Of a stretch of 64,000 bases of DNA, positions 43,584-56,286 are shown one piece after another. The stretch's first letter is position 1, and every line of letters begins with the position of its first letter. This DNA comes from Extensimonas vulgaris (GTDB taxonomy: Bacteria > Pseudomonadota > Gammaproteobacteria > Burkholderiales > Burkholderiaceae_C), in contig NZ_QPJU01000007.1 of the NCBI RefSeq assembly GCF_003337425.1, forward strand, positions 1 to 64,000. The letters are read 5' to 3'. The position numbers and the translations under genes were made by a program. The notes below the pieces were generated by a model. It made no database searches. It was given only the letters and a program-made list of their open reading frames with translations, and was not told where the DNA came from.

Positions 43584-44273
43584 TCAGGCTGGCGTAGGCC
43601 CGACCCACAGGTCCAGCGGCGGGTCGGCGGCGACGGCGCGCAGGATGTCGGTGCGCGAGATGAAGCCCTGCAGCGTACCCTGCGCGTCGGTCACGGGCAG
43701 GCCCGGCAGGCCAGTCTGCAAAAGCACCTGGGCGACGCGACGCAGCGAGGTGTCGGCGGACACCGTGGGCACGGGGCTCACCATCACCTCGCTGACGGGC
43801 CGGCGCGCGAGTGCGATGGCCTTTTGCACGTCGTCCGCTGCGGGCAGCAGTTTTTCGGGTGCGAGGTCGGCGCGCAACAGCAGGCCCACGACGCGGCCCT
43901 GCGCATCGACCACGGGCGCCTGCGCCACCTGGCGCTCGGCCAGCATCTGCCAGGCGTCGTTGGCGCGCTCGTCGGGGTGCACGCTGATCGCGTGCGGCGT
44001 CATCACGTCGCGCACCTGCGTGAGCGGGCGGCGCTCTGCCGGGGCGGGTTGTTCGGTCTGCACGTAGGCACGCACGGCCTCTTGCCAGCGCGGGGGCGCA
44101 GTGGCTGCAGGTAGGGGCTTGGGCGCGGGTGGAGCATGCAGCGGCACGCCTTCGGCGCGGCGCACGGCCTGCGGACGTTGCACCGGTTGCACCGGCAGCA
44201 CCTCGCTGAGCCTTTCTGCGCCGCCGCGGTATATCTGCCCCATGGGGCCGAAGACGAAGAAGGTGTCGGCCAT
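43584..44273 (-). CDS. tandem CBS-domain protein
   Basis: A 229-residue protein. After an N-terminal hydrophobic-rich and Pro/Ala-rich part there are two CBS domains: VRDVMTPHAISVHPDERAND with APVVDAQGRVVGLLLRADL, and VSEVMVSPVPTVSADTSLRR with LPVTDAQGTLQGFISRTDIL. CBS pairs bind adenine nucleotides and sense energy state or act as protein switches. The N-terminal MADTFFVFGPMGQIYRGGAE is not a known domain. Start at 44273 has AGGAG upstream. Confidence 0.85.
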   Translation of the reverse strand: MADTFFVFGPMGQIYRGGAERLSEVLPVQPVQRPQAVRRAEGVPLHAPPAPKPLPAATAPPRWQEAVRAYVQTEQPAPAERRPLTQVRDVMTPHAISVHPDERANDAWQMLAERQVAQAPVVDAQGRVVGLLLRADLAPEKLLPAADDVQKAIALARRPVSEVMVSPVPTVSADTSLRRVAQVLLQTGLPGLPVTDAQGTLQGFISRTDILRAVAADPPLDLWVGPTPA

Positions 44274-44302
44274 CGACTTCTCCTGTGTTGCTGCCGCGGG
44301 TC

Positions 44303-46198
44303 TCAATCGCTGTCGTCGAACACCAGCTCGGGCGCAGCCACGGCGCGCGCAACTGCGGCAAGATCGGGCACGAGCCGCTGGCTGTAGTAGCTGAAGGGCG
44401 TGTCGGGTTCGAGCGCGGCGCTGATGAGCGGCGCGAGCGATTGGCTGAGCGGCACGTAGTAGCTCCCCAGGGGCGCGTCGATCACGCTGCGGCGCAGGCG
44501 CAGCGCGGGGGGCGGCACGGTGCCTGTGCCAGGCTGGCCGGCCAGGTCGGTCGTTGCGGCCGCTGCGGCCGCTGCGGCCGTGGCGCCGTTTTTGTCGGGT
44601 GCAGCGGGGGCTGCATCATTTCCGGCGGACAGTTCCGGCGCATAGGTTTCGGCCAGCACCGTGCCCGGCTCGGCCACGCGCAGCACTTCGGCGCCGAGCA
44701 GGCGCAGGCGTTCGACGGCGCGCTCGGCACTCGCGGCGAGCCAGTAGCCGCAAGGGCGTGCGCGTTTTTGCAGCGGGCGCAGCGCGCGCGCCGAAGGGGC
44801 CTCGACATTGAGTTTTTTTTCGGCGCCGCTGCGGGGGTCGAGCAACACCAGATCCTGCTGCGCGGGCGTGGGCTCCGCCATCAGCACGAGTTCACCGCGG
44901 CAGCTTTGCGCGCGCGTTTCGCGCGCCACGAAAGAGCGCACCTGTTCGAGCTCGGCAGCGCGTTCGGCCGTGCTTTGCAAGGCGCTGTTCACGGCTGTCA
45001 CGAGCGTGTGCACACGCCGCTGCAGATGCGCGCGCCCAAGGTCGCTGCCGCGCGCGGCCACCTGCAGGCTCACGGTATTTTTCAGCCCTTGCACGTTGCG
45101 CCCTTCGTCGGGCAGCGTGCTGCCCGTGCGGATACCGCGGTCTTGGGGCTGCGCGGCAGGCTCGTAGTACCAGGCGCTCGTGAGGCCCTGCGCGCGCAGG
45201 GCCTGCGTGATCGGCTCGTAGTACCACTGCTGCGCCGCCTTGGCGAGAAAGGGCGGGTAGTTTGCCGTGGTGGCGTAGCTCAGCAGCGCGTCGTAGCGGG
45301 CAATGCCGTCCAGCTTTGGCTGCAGCGCCAGAGCCGGATACTCGCGCGCATCGAGCACGAGCAGCGGCCGGTAGTCGCGCACCAGGCGTGCGAGCGCCTG
45401 CGCCTCGGGGGTGGTCAGGCTCAGGTGGTCGCGCTCCAAATCCGTGCCCTGCGCGGTGCCTGGCTGGCCCAGCGCCGCCCCATCGGGGTTGGCGCGCGGC
45501 ACGACGATCACGTGGATGCGCGCGAGCAGCGGCTCGAGCAGACCTTGCGCGAGTTCGCGCGCCACCACCAGCAAAGCCTCAGCGCCCGCGGGCTCGTCGC
45601 CGCGCTGTTGCGCGAGCAAAAGCACCGTGGGGCGGCCGCTCGCGTCCAGGCTGGCGATGTCCGTGTCCTTGGCTTGGGTGAGCAGCAGGCCCAGCAGGGG
45701 CTCGCCTTGCTGCGACAGCCCCAGGTTCAAGAGCTTGACGCGCGTGGGGCCGTGTGGCGGCGCGGCGGCGAGCTTTTCCAGCCAGATGGCGAGTTCTGCA
45801 TTGCTCGTGAAGCTCTGCCGCGCTGGCGCGAGCCCTGGCGTGTCGTAGCGTGTGCCAGGATCGGGGAACCAGGCTGCGACAGCGCTGGCGTAGGGGAGGG
45901 TGGCAGCACCGGCAGGAGCGGTTGGCGCCTGCGCCTCGAGCGCAGAGGGCGGCACGGGCGTCACGCGCACCTGGCTCGCGCCGGCTTGCCCCAGCGGCGC
46001 GGGCACGGACTTGCTGCGCGCGTTGGCGCTGGCTGCGGGAGACTTCGGCGCGCCGGCTGTGGGCGCTTTGCCGCTCTGCGAGGACGGCTCTGGCCACGGC
46101 GGCAAAGGCGTGCTGCTGCATGCGGCCAGCAAGAGGAGGGCGCCGCGCGCGAGCCAAGCCCGTGCGCGGCGTGCAGAGAACTCAGAAAGCCGGGGCAT
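44303..46198 (-). CDS. M14-family zinc carboxypeptidase-like lipoprotein
   Basis: A 631-residue lipoprotein (lipobox LLLLAAC near residue 27) with a Pro/Ala-rich linker and an M14-type domain: VLLLAQQRGDEPAGAEALLV stands at the HxxE zinc site position (Gln-Arg-Gly-Asp-Glu, with His replaced), VIVVPRANPDGAALG, then LVLDAREYPAL. The usual first zinc ligand His seems replaced by Gln, so catalytic ability is uncertain. The second half has no recognised domain. The start at 46198 is chosen before the signal peptide; an in-frame ATG at 46243 is possible. It is followed by the CBS gene on the same strand. Confidence 0.7.
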   Translation of the reverse strand: MPRLSEFSARRARAWLARGALLLLAACSSTPLPPWPEPSSQSGKAPTAGAPKSPAASANARSKSVPAPLGQAGASQVRVTPVPPSALEAQAPTAPAGAATLPYASAVAAWFPDPGTRYDTPGLAPARQSFTSNAELAIWLEKLAAAPPHGPTRVKLLNLGLSQQGEPLLGLLLTQAKDTDIASLDASGRPTVLLLAQQRGDEPAGAEALLVVARELAQGLLEPLLARIHVIVVPRANPDGAALGQPGTAQGTDLERDHLSLTTPEAQALARLVRDYRPLLVLDAREYPALALQPKLDGIARYDALLSYATTANYPPFLAKAAQQWYYEPITQALRAQGLTSAWYYEPAAQPQDRGIRTGSTLPDEGRNVQGLKNTVSLQVAARGSDLGRAHLQRRVHTLVTAVNSALQSTAERAAELEQVRSFVARETRAQSCRGELVLMAEPTPAQQDLVLLDPRSGAEKKLNVEAPSARALRPLQKRARPCGYWLAASAERAVERLRLLGAEVLRVAEPGTVLAETYAPELSAGNDAAPAAPDKNGATAAAAAAAATTDLAGQPGTGTVPPPALRLRRSVIDAPLGSYYVPLSQSLAPLISAALEPDTPFSYYSQRLVPDLAAVARAVAAPELVFDDSD

Positions 46199-46288
46199 AG
46201 GGCGCCGGGGCTGTCGTGCGGGCGGTGCAGGGCATGGGTGCATGGCGGTAGGCGGCGGCATGCCGCTGTCGTTATATTCGGCTGCATT

Positions 46289-47236
46289 ATGTATTTGACC
46301 GAATTCGCCCAAGCCTTGGAGCCGCTGGACATCACCGGCACCGCATATTTCACCGACGCGCTGCGCACCGCGTCCGACCTCGGCGGCACGCCGCAGCCGC
46401 CGTTTGCCTGCGTCTCGCGCAACCTGCTGGTGCAGGGGCTGCGCCTGCACATGACCGACTGGGGTGCCGGCGCGCCAGACCGCCCGGCCTTGGTGCTGCT
46501 GCACGGCGGTGCGGTCACGGGGCGCACCTGGGGGCCTTTTTGCGCCTTGCTCGCGCACCAATACCGGCTCATCGCGGTGGACATGCGCGGCCATGGCGAC
46601 AGCGAATGGCCGCGCGATGCGCATGCCGCGCACAACACCATGGCCGAGGACGTGCGCCAGATCATTGCCCAACTGCAGCTCGAGCGCCCCGTGGTGGTCG
46701 GGCATTCGGTGGGCGGCATGCTGCTGATGCGCCTGATGGTGCACTCGCCCGAGCTGCTGCGCGGCGCAGTGCTCGTCGATGTGGGGCCCGAAGTGGTCTA
46801 TCCCGGCTGGGAGCCGAAAAAAGAAGTCCACGAGACCGTGCGGCTCTATGAAAGCGTGGACGAGTACGTGCGCCGCCAAGCACCGCGCATGAAGCGCAGC
46901 GAGGAACACATACGGCGCAACGCGAAGCATGAACTCATGCAGCGCGAAGATGGCCTGTACCAGCTCAAGTTCGACCCGCGCCACCCCATGGGTGGGCTGG
47001 ACGGGCGCTTCATGCCCGGCATGCCGGACCTCGAAACGCTGCGCAGCGTCGCGCTGCCGACGCTGATCGCACGCGGGGCGCAGAGCGGCTTTTTGCTGCA
47101 GGACGCCGCCGAGCGCCTGGCCCAGACGCTGCCGCGCGGCGAGCTGGCCGTGATCCCGGACTGCGAGCACATGGTCTATACCGACAACCCCGCCGCACTC
47201 GCCCAGGCCGTCGATGGCTTCGTCGCCGGTCTGTGA
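46289..47236 (+). CDS. alpha/beta-fold hydrolase
   Basis: A 315-residue alpha/beta hydrolase with oxyanion-hole segment LVLLHGGAVTGRTWGPF, VDMRGHGDSEW, nucleophile elbow VVGHSVGGMLL (Ser), and a catalytic His in PDCEHMVYTDNP. The acid is probably an Asp in the C-terminal half. Substrate unknown. It is divergent from the M14 lipoprotein, with 90 bases between starts. Confidence 0.88.
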   Translation: MYLTEFAQALEPLDITGTAYFTDALRTASDLGGTPQPPFACVSRNLLVQGLRLHMTDWGAGAPDRPALVLLHGGAVTGRTWGPFCALLAHQYRLIAVDMRGHGDSEWPRDAHAAHNTMAEDVRQIIAQLQLERPVVVGHSVGGMLLMRLMVHSPELLRGAVLVDVGPEVVYPGWEPKKEVHETVRLYESVDEYVRRQAPRMKRSEEHIRRNAKHELMQREDGLYQLKFDPRHPMGGLDGRFMPGMPDLETLRSVALPTLIARGAQSGFLLQDAAERLAQTLPRGELAVIPDCEHMVYTDNPAALAQAVDGFVAGL

Positions 47237-47261
47237 ACGCAGTAGAAGCGGGGTGCTTTGT

Positions 47262-47319
47262 TTTTAATAGCTACTAGCGCTTGTCCATAAAGCGCTGTAG
47301 GCCAATTTCATCAAAAATT
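47262..47319. repeat. short AATAGCTACTAGCGCTTG motif
   Basis: AATAGCTACTAGCGCTTGTC followed by AAAGCGCTGTAG and AATTTCATCAAAAATTTC belongs to the same intergenic family as 40431 and 34571. It lies in the gap between convergent genes, suggesting a terminator-like use. Confidence 0.55.
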
Positions 47320-49020
47320 TCAGCGCCCCGAAAAGCCGCGCATGCCTTGGCCGCGCGGTTTGCCGCCGCGCGCACCGCCGCGACCTTCGCGCCGCGCCAT
47401 GGTATCCACACTGGTGCGCATGGGGTCGGGTTGGCCTGAGCCTTTGCCGGCGCCTGCGGGGCGCAGGCTGTGCCCCATTTGCGTACCCAGATGCGCGTCA
47501 TCGCTGCGGGGTTGGAAGTCGTCATGGCGTGAACCGCCACCTTGGCGCGAGCCGCCGTCCTGGCGCGGGCGTGCCGGGCCGCGGTTGCCGTTCGCAGGCC
47601 TTTGCTCGGCGCGCGGGCGCTGGTTGGGCCCTTGGCCGCTGCCTTGCGGCTTGGCGTTCCTCGGGCGCGGCTGCGCCTGGCCGCCGTCGTCCTGGGCTGT
47701 GCCGGTTTGCGCGCCGCGCTGTGCGCCCTTGGTTCCCTTGTTGCTGCGCATGCGATCCATCATCTCGCTGCGCGCAGCCTTGGCGGCCGCCTGCATCACT
47801 TCGCGGCTCGGCGGTTTGCCCGCGCCGCCCCAGAGGGTCTGGCGGCCCATGGCGATCGGTTCGGCCTTTTCGCCGGGCTCTGGCCCCAGGCCCTCGAGCA
47901 CCTGCACGGGGATTTCCTGGCGCGTGAAGCGCTCGATCTCCATCATGAAGCCTTCTTCGTCGAGGCACACCAGGCTCACGGCCTCGCCGCTCGCGCCTGC
48001 GCGGCCCGTGCGACCGATGCGGTGCACGTAGTCCTCGGGCACGTTGGGGATGTCGTAGTTGACGACGTGCGGCAGCTCGTCGATGTCAATGCCGCGTGCG
48101 GCAATGTCGGTGGCCACGAGCGCACGCAGCGCACCACTCTTGAAGTCCGCGAGCGCCTGGGTGCGCGCACTCTGGCTCTTGTTGCCGTGCAGCGCCATGG
48201 CCTTGACGCCGTGCTGGTTGAGAAAGTCGGCCACATGGTTGGCGCCGAACTTGGTGCGTGTGAACACCAGCACCTGGCTCCACTGGTGCTGTTCGATGAT
48301 GTGCAGCAGCGCCTGTTTTTTCTTGGCGCGGCCCACGGGATGGATCACCTGCGTGATGCGCTGCACCGTGGTGTTGCGCGGCGTGACCTGGATGTGCTGC
48401 GGCTCGCGCAGCAGGCCGTTCGCAAGCTCGCGGATCTCGTCGCTGAAGGTGGCGGAAAACAGCAGGCTCTGCTTGTTCTTGGGCAGCAGCGCGAGCACTT
48501 TTTTCACGTCATGGATGAAGCCCATGTCGAGCATGCGATCGGCCTCGTCGAGCACCAGCACCTGCACCTGCGAGAGGTCCAGAAAGCCCTGCTCCTGCAG
48601 ATCGAGCAGGCGCCCGGGCGTGGCGACCAGAATATCGACACCGCGCTGCAGGCGCTCGATCTGCGGGTTCATGCCTACGCCGCCGAATATCACGGTGGAC
48701 TTGAGGTCGAGGTATTTGCCATAGGTGCGCACGGATTCCTCGACCTGCGCGGCGAGCTCGCGCGTGGGCGTGAGCACCAGGGCGCGTATGGCCTTGGCGC
48801 CGGATTTGCCTTTGGCAGCCGGCTCTTGCGCAAGGCGGTGCAGCATGGGCAGCGTGAACGCGGCCGTCTTGCCGGTGCCCGTTTGCGCGCCGGCGAGCAG
48901 ATCATGGCCTGCGAGCACGGCAGGAATGGCCTGCGCCTGGATCGGGGTGGGGGTTTCGTAGCCTTGCTCGCGCACGGCCTGCAGGATGGCCGGAGCCAGC
49001 TGGAGTTCTTCAAATTGCAT
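47320..49020 (-). CDS. rhlE: DEAD-box RNA helicase RhlE type
   Basis: A 566-residue helicase. Q motif region [15 protein letters not shown], motif [17 protein letters not shown], Ib GGVGMNPQ, motif [25 protein letters not shown], and motif [12 protein letters not shown] are all intact. A long Arg/Gly/Gln-rich C-terminal tail (from about residue 430) with RGG-like repeats probably binds RNA. It would unwind RNA in ribosome assembly or turnover. The start at 49020 opens the Q-motif domain. Confidence 0.93.
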   Translation of the reverse strand: MQFEELQLAPAILQAVREQGYETPTPIQAQAIPAVLAGHDLLAGAQTGTGKTAAFTLPMLHRLAQEPAAKGKSGAKAIRALVLTPTRELAAQVEESVRTYGKYLDLKSTVIFGGVGMNPQIERLQRGVDILVATPGRLLDLQEQGFLDLSQVQVLVLDEADRMLDMGFIHDVKKVLALLPKNKQSLLFSATFSDEIRELANGLLREPQHIQVTPRNTTVQRITQVIHPVGRAKKKQALLHIIEQHQWSQVLVFTRTKFGANHVADFLNQHGVKAMALHGNKSQSARTQALADFKSGALRALVATDIAARGIDIDELPHVVNYDIPNVPEDYVHRIGRTGRAGASGEAVSLVCLDEEGFMMEIERFTRQEIPVQVLEGLGPEPGEKAEPIAMGRQTLWGGAGKPPSREVMQAAAKAARSEMMDRMRSNKGTKGAQRGAQTGTAQDDGGQAQPRPRNAKPQGSGQGPNQRPRAEQRPANGNRGPARPRQDGGSRQGGGSRHDDFQPRSDDAHLGTQMGHSLRPAGAGKGSGQPDPMRTSVDTMARREGRGGARGGKPRGQGMRGFSGR

Positions 49021-49243
49021 GGATTGATCTGCGCCCGTCCTGGGCGCTGGGTGCCGATGCGCCGCGAAAGCCTTGACTGGCGATCGCGCCAGTTGCAGAC
49101 CGGCGGGGTTTATGGAGAGAGATTCGCCCTCAGATGGGGAGAAATTTGCAGGGTACTGGAGCCTGCAAAGTCCCATATTGTCGCATGCGCGGATAATTCC
49201 ACCCCTTCGTGCCTGTTAATTTTTAGCGAGTCAGATTGATCCC

Positions 49244-50905
<1,662 letters not shown>

Positions 50906-50910
50906 CGCTT

Positions 50911-50952
50911 CGGGCCCTGAGTCGCGGCTTTTGCGCCGCGACTCAGGGCCCG
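50911..50952. terminator. long perfect hairpin between ettA and gltA
   Basis: CGGGCCCTGAGTCGCGGC and its exact complement form an 18-bp stem around a 6-base loop. It lies between the convergent ettA and gltA genes and probably serves as a bidirectional terminator, despite having no long T-tract. Confidence 0.75.
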
Positions 50953-51024
50953 CGTGAAGATTGTTTCCGTTTCCCTGCGCAGCGCTGGTGCGCGTGCGCA
51001 GGGGCTCGGAGGATATTCAATAGC

Positions 51025-52329
<1,305 letters not shown>

Positions 52330-52398
52330 GGTGTTTCCTTGGAATGAGAGGCTGGTAAACGGGAATGGGGTAAAAAGTCGGAAGGCACGGCGGGCCGG

Positions 52399-52716
52399 TT
52401 ACCGAGAAGAAGTAACGGGCGCAGGCTCTGTCTGCGTGTGTCGCAGCATCTGGAGCACTTCGCGCACTTCGGGCGTGTCGAGCGCTCCATGGGGTTCACT
52501 GCGGCGCAGAAGCAAATCGAGCAGATCGTTGTCCGCCAAATCCATCAAAGCCAATAAACCCTGTGCATGGCGCTGGGTGAGTCGGGGCTCGAAGTGCGCG
52601 AAAAATCGGGCGATGAACAAGTCGTTTTCGAGCAAACCACGCCGACAACGCCAACGCAGTTTGCTCAGTGCGCGTTCGTCGAGCAGCGCGTCAGCGGTGA
52701 GGGCGTTTTCACTCAT
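52399..52716 (-). CDS. sdhE: succinate dehydrogenase assembly factor SdhE
   Basis: A 105-residue DUF339 protein: LSKLRWRCRRGLLENDLFIA contains the RGxxE motif region that binds SdhA and aids covalent FAD attachment. It lies between gltA and sdhB in the sdh operon, its usual place in betaproteobacteria. Start at 52716. Confidence 0.92.
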   Translation of the reverse strand: MSENALTADALLDERALSKLRWRCRRGLLENDLFIARFFAHFEPRLTQRHAQGLLALMDLADNDLLDLLLRRSEPHGALDTPEVREVLQMLRHTQTEPAPVTSSR

Positions 52717-52730
52717 GACGATCAGGCACC

Positions 52731-53435
52731 TCAAATGGCGCGGTGCACCATCAACTCTTTGATTTTGCCGATCGCCCGGGTGGGATTCAGGTGCTTGGGG
52801 CACACATCCACGCAGTTCATGATGGTGTGACAGCGGAACAGGCGATAAGGGTCTTCAAGGTTATCCAGGCGTTCGCCTGTGGCGTCATCACGGCTGTCGG
52901 CGATGAAGCGATAGGCTTGCAGCAAGCCCGCCGGGCCGACGAATTTGTCAGGATTCCACCAAAAGCTCGGACAACTCGTCGAGCAGCTCGCGCACAGGAT
53001 GCACTCGTAAAGTCCATTGAGTTCTTCGCGCTCCTCGGGAGATTGCAAGCGTTCTTTTTCGGGTGTTGGTGCTTCGTTGATCAGGTAGGGCTTGATCGAG
53101 TGGTACTGCTTGAAGAACTGGGTCATGTCGACGATCAAGTCGCGTATCACGGGCAAGCCCGGCAGCGGCTTGAGCACGATAGTGCCCTTGAGGGAGTTCA
53201 TGTTGGTCAAACAGGCCAGACCGTTCTTGCCGTTGATGTTCATGGCGTCCGAGCCGCACACACCTTCGCGGCACGAGCGGCGAAACGAAAGGCTGGGGTC
53301 TTGGGCCTTGAGTTTGATCAGGGCGTCGAGCAGCATGCGCTCGTGGCCGTCGAGTTCGATCTCCACGGTCTGCATGTAGGGCTTGGCGTCCTTGTCCGGG
53401 TCGTAGCGGTAGATTTGAAAAGTGCGTTTTTGCAT
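52731..53435 (-). CDS. sdhB: succinate dehydrogenase iron-sulfur subunit
   Basis: A 234-residue protein with the 2Fe-2S cluster site [24 protein letters not shown], and the C-terminal cysteine sets [16 protein letters not shown] and [17 protein letters not shown] for 4Fe-4S and 3Fe-4S. Links FAD in SdhA to quinone. Confidence 0.97.
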   Translation of the reverse strand: MQKRTFQIYRYDPDKDAKPYMQTVEIELDGHERMLLDALIKLKAQDPSLSFRRSCREGVCGSDAMNINGKNGLACLTNMNSLKGTIVLKPLPGLPVIRDLIVDMTQFFKQYHSIKPYLINEAPTPEKERLQSPEEREELNGLYECILCASCSTSCPSFWWNPDKFVGPAGLLQAYRFIADSRDDATGERLDNLEDPYRLFRCHTIMNCVDVCPKHLNPTRAIGKIKELMVHRAI

Positions 53436-53461
53436 GGTTGTTCTCTAAAGAGGCTGGCGCT

Positions 53462-55270
53462 TCAGAACGTCCGGACCTTGGGCGGGATGCTGTCCACCGT
53501 CAAGGGTTTGAGGTTCACCGGCTTGTAGTCGAGGCGGTTGCCTTCGCTGTACCACAAGGTGTGCTTGAGCCATTCTTTGTCGTTGCGACCCAATGGAAAC
53601 TCAGGGTGGTCTGCCGGGTGCTCATAGTCGTCCACGGTGTGTGCGCCGCGGCACTCTTTGCGCGCAGCCGCCGATACCATGGTGGCCTGCGCCACTTCGA
53701 TGAGGTTGTCCACTTCGAGCGCTTCGATGCGCGCCGTGTTGAAAACCTTGGACTTGTCTTTGAGGGTCACATTCGCGACCTTTGCTCGCAGCGCGGCGAT
53801 TTTTTTCACACCTTCATCCATGCTCGCTTGGGTGCGGAACACCCCCGCGTGTTGTTGCATAGTGGCGCGGATTTCATTGGCCAAATCTTGCGCATAGATG
53901 CCGTCGGAGGATTTTTCGAGCTGATTCAAGCGCTCGAGGGTGCGCGCAGCAGCATCCTTGGGCAAGGGTTTGTGTTCCTTGCTCTGCTTGACGAACTCGA
54001 CGATGTGCTTGCCGGCGGACTTGCCGAATACCAGCAGGTCGAGCAGTGAATTGGTCCCCAGACGGTTGGCACCATGCACGCTCACGCAAGAGCATTCGCC
54101 CACTGCGTAGAGGCCATTCACGACGGCGTTGTGCACGCCATGGGCCTGTGTGACGACCTGGCCGTGGATGTTGGTCGGAATGCCGCCCATTTGGTAGTGG
54201 ATAGTAGGCACCACGGGAATCGGCTCCTTGGTGACGTCCACATTGGCGAAATTGATCCCGATCTCATACACCGAAGGCAGGCGTTTGTGGATGGTCTCGG
54301 CGCCGAGATGGTCGAGTTTGAGCAGCACGTAATCTTTGTTGGGGCCGCAGCCGCGCCCTTCCTTGATTTCCTGATCCATGCAGCGCGAGACGAAGTCGCG
54401 GGGCGCCAAATCCTTCAGCGTGGGGGCGTAACGTTCCATGAAGCGCTCGCCTTTGCTGTTGATGAGGATGGCCCCTTCGCCGCGGCAACCTTCGGTGAGC
54501 AGCACGCCCGCCCCTGCGACGCCCGTGGGATGGAATTGCCAAAACTCCATGTCTTGGAGCGGGATGCCGGCACGCGCCGCCATGCCCAAGCCATCACCGG
54601 TGTTGATGAAGGCGTTGGTGGATGCCGCAAAAATACGTCCGGCGCCGCCCGTGGCGAGCAACACGGCTTTGGCCTCCAGCAGGTGCAGATCACCGGTTTC
54701 CATTTCGAGGGCGGTGACGCCGACCACATCGCCGTCGGCATCGCGCACCAGGTCGAGCGCCATCCATTCGACGAAGAAATTGGTTTTGGCCTTGACGTTT
54801 TGCTGGTACAGCGTGTGCAGCATGGCGTGGCCGGTGCGGTCGGCGGCGGCGCAGGCGCGCTGCACCGGCTTTTCGCCGTAGTTGGCCGTGTGGCCACCGA
54901 AGGGTCGCTGGTAGATGGTGCCGTCGGGATTGCGGTCGAAAGGCATGCCAAAGTGTTCCAACTCGATCACGACGTTGGGCGCCTCGCGGCACATGAATTC
55001 GATCGCATCCTGGTCACCGAGCCAGTCGGAGCCCTTGACGGTATCGTAAAAATGGTAGTGCCAGTTGTCTTCGCTCATGTTGCCCAGAGCGGCTGACACG
55101 CCGCCTTGCGCTGCCACGGTATGGCTGCGCGTGGGAAACACTTTGGAAAGCGAGGCTACGCTCAGCCCGGCGCGCGAGAGTTCGAGCGCGGCACGCATGC
55201 CCGACCCACCTGCGCCGATGATGACGACGTCGAATTTGCGCTTGGAAATGTTTGCGTTGGTATAGCTCAT
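53462..55270 (-). CDS. sdhA: succinate dehydrogenase flavoprotein subunit
   Basis: A 602-residue flavoprotein: GAGGSGMRAALELSRAGLSV (FAD), SHTVAAQGGVSAALGN with the FAD-attachment His, GGHTANYGEKPVQRACAAAD, and ECSCVSVHGANRLGTNSLLD. Full length. It oxidises succinate to fumarate. It is the catalytic subunit of complex II. Confidence 0.97.
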   Translation of the reverse strand: MSYTNANISKRKFDVVIIGAGGSGMRAALELSRAGLSVASLSKVFPTRSHTVAAQGGVSAALGNMSEDNWHYHFYDTVKGSDWLGDQDAIEFMCREAPNVVIELEHFGMPFDRNPDGTIYQRPFGGHTANYGEKPVQRACAAADRTGHAMLHTLYQQNVKAKTNFFVEWMALDLVRDADGDVVGVTALEMETGDLHLLEAKAVLLATGGAGRIFAASTNAFINTGDGLGMAARAGIPLQDMEFWQFHPTGVAGAGVLLTEGCRGEGAILINSKGERFMERYAPTLKDLAPRDFVSRCMDQEIKEGRGCGPNKDYVLLKLDHLGAETIHKRLPSVYEIGINFANVDVTKEPIPVVPTIHYQMGGIPTNIHGQVVTQAHGVHNAVVNGLYAVGECSCVSVHGANRLGTNSLLDLLVFGKSAGKHIVEFVKQSKEHKPLPKDAAARTLERLNQLEKSSDGIYAQDLANEIRATMQQHAGVFRTQASMDEGVKKIAALRAKVANVTLKDKSKVFNTARIEALEVDNLIEVAQATMVSAAARKECRGAHTVDDYEHPADHPEFPLGRNDKEWLKHTLWYSEGNRLDYKPVNLKPLTVDSIPPKVRTF

Positions 55271-55292
55271 TGTTGGCCTTCAGTCGCAGAAA

Positions 55293-55658
55293 TCAAAGAC
55301 GCCAGAGGACTTGAAAGCCCCAGCCGGCACACCCCACCAGCCATACGATGGCGAGCACATACAAAACGAGACGCACACCTACCGGCTTGATGTAGTCCAT
55401 GAAGATGTCGCGCACGCCAACCCAGGCGTGCCAAGCCAGCGCGACGATGACGGCGAACGTCAGTAGCTTCATCCACTGGTGCGAGAAAATGCCTGCCCAC
55501 ACGCCATAACCAATCGGCCCTTGCGACAAAAGCAATTGCACGAGGACGATGAGCGTGAACAAAGCCATGAGGGCGCCGGTGGTGCGCTGCACGAGCCAGT
55601 CGCGCAAGCCATAGTGCGCGCCGACGACGGTGCGTTTGGAGCCGTAATTGACGGACAT
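55293..55658 (-). CDS. sdhD: succinate dehydrogenase membrane anchor subunit SdhD
   Basis: A 121-residue membrane protein with three helices (TGALMALFTLIVLVQLLLSQ, LLTFAVIVALAWHAWVGVRD, VLYVLAIVWLVGCAGWGFQV). His in ALAWHAWVG would ligate haem b and the WHAW region forms part of the quinone site. Start at 55658 before the conserved MSVNYGSKRT. Confidence 0.93.
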   Translation of the reverse strand: MSVNYGSKRTVVGAHYGLRDWLVQRTTGALMALFTLIVLVQLLLSQGPIGYGVWAGIFSHQWMKLLTFAVIVALAWHAWVGVRDIFMDYIKPVGVRLVLYVLAIVWLVGCAGWGFQVLWRL

Positions 55659-55698
55659 GATCGTTACCTTTCTGCTTTCTTCTAGGAGGGCTGCGCGG

Positions 55699-56133
55699 TC
55701 AGTAAAGACCAAAAAGCTTGGCACCCAGCACGACGGTCAGGGCGATGCTGATCACGAGGGTGGCGACGGCGGAAGACCTGCCGAATTCCTTGCTCACGGC
55801 TTCGTGGTGGGTGTCCATCCAGAGGTGACGCAGACCGGCCGTGAGGTGATGCAGATAGGCCCAAATCAATGCCAGGGCAATGAGCTTGAAGAACCAGCCC
55901 GGCGCCCAGCCGAGCCCGACATTGAAGGCTGCTTTGAATTTTTCGAAGGAAATTTCGGAAGACACCGAGGTGTCGAACATCCAAAGCACGAACGGCAGCA
56001 GCAAGAACATCAGGAAGCCGCTGATGCGGTGCAGGATGGACACCCAGCCGGCCGCAGGCAGTCGATACGTGGGCAAATCCGACAGGGCGTTGATGTTGCG
56101 AAATTCCGGTCTTTTTTTGGTGAGTTCTGTCAT
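55699..56133 (-). CDS. sdhC: succinate dehydrogenase cytochrome b556 subunit SdhC
   Basis: A 144-residue membrane subunit. RPEFRNINALSDLPTYRLPA, SILHRISGFLMFLLLPFVLW and HHLTAGLRHLWMD are SdhC signatures; His in YLHHLTAGLRH is the haem ligand candidate. It opens the sdhCDAB-sdhE-gltA order, transcribed leftward. Confidence 0.94.
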   Translation of the reverse strand: MTELTKKRPEFRNINALSDLPTYRLPAAGWVSILHRISGFLMFLLLPFVLWMFDTSVSSEISFEKFKAAFNVGLGWAPGWFFKLIALALIWAYLHHLTAGLRHLWMDTHHEAVSKEFGRSSAVATLVISIALTVVLGAKLFGLY

Positions 56134-56286
56134 GTCTCGGGCTTTCTGTGAAGAGGCGCCATGGGAAAGCGGGCTTGGGGGGAAGCACAAAATTCTATTG
56201 CAAGCTTGGGGCAAACCCTCAGGAGGGGGCAAAATTTTGCGACAGAGCTTGCGCGCGCATGCGGGGCTTTACGGGTTTCCTGGATA

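Noticed and set aside
44303..47170. single 955-codon protein on the minus strand
   Set aside because: The upstream third is antisense to the well-supported alpha/beta hydrolase gene at 46289-47236; the signal peptide at 46198 marks the real start.
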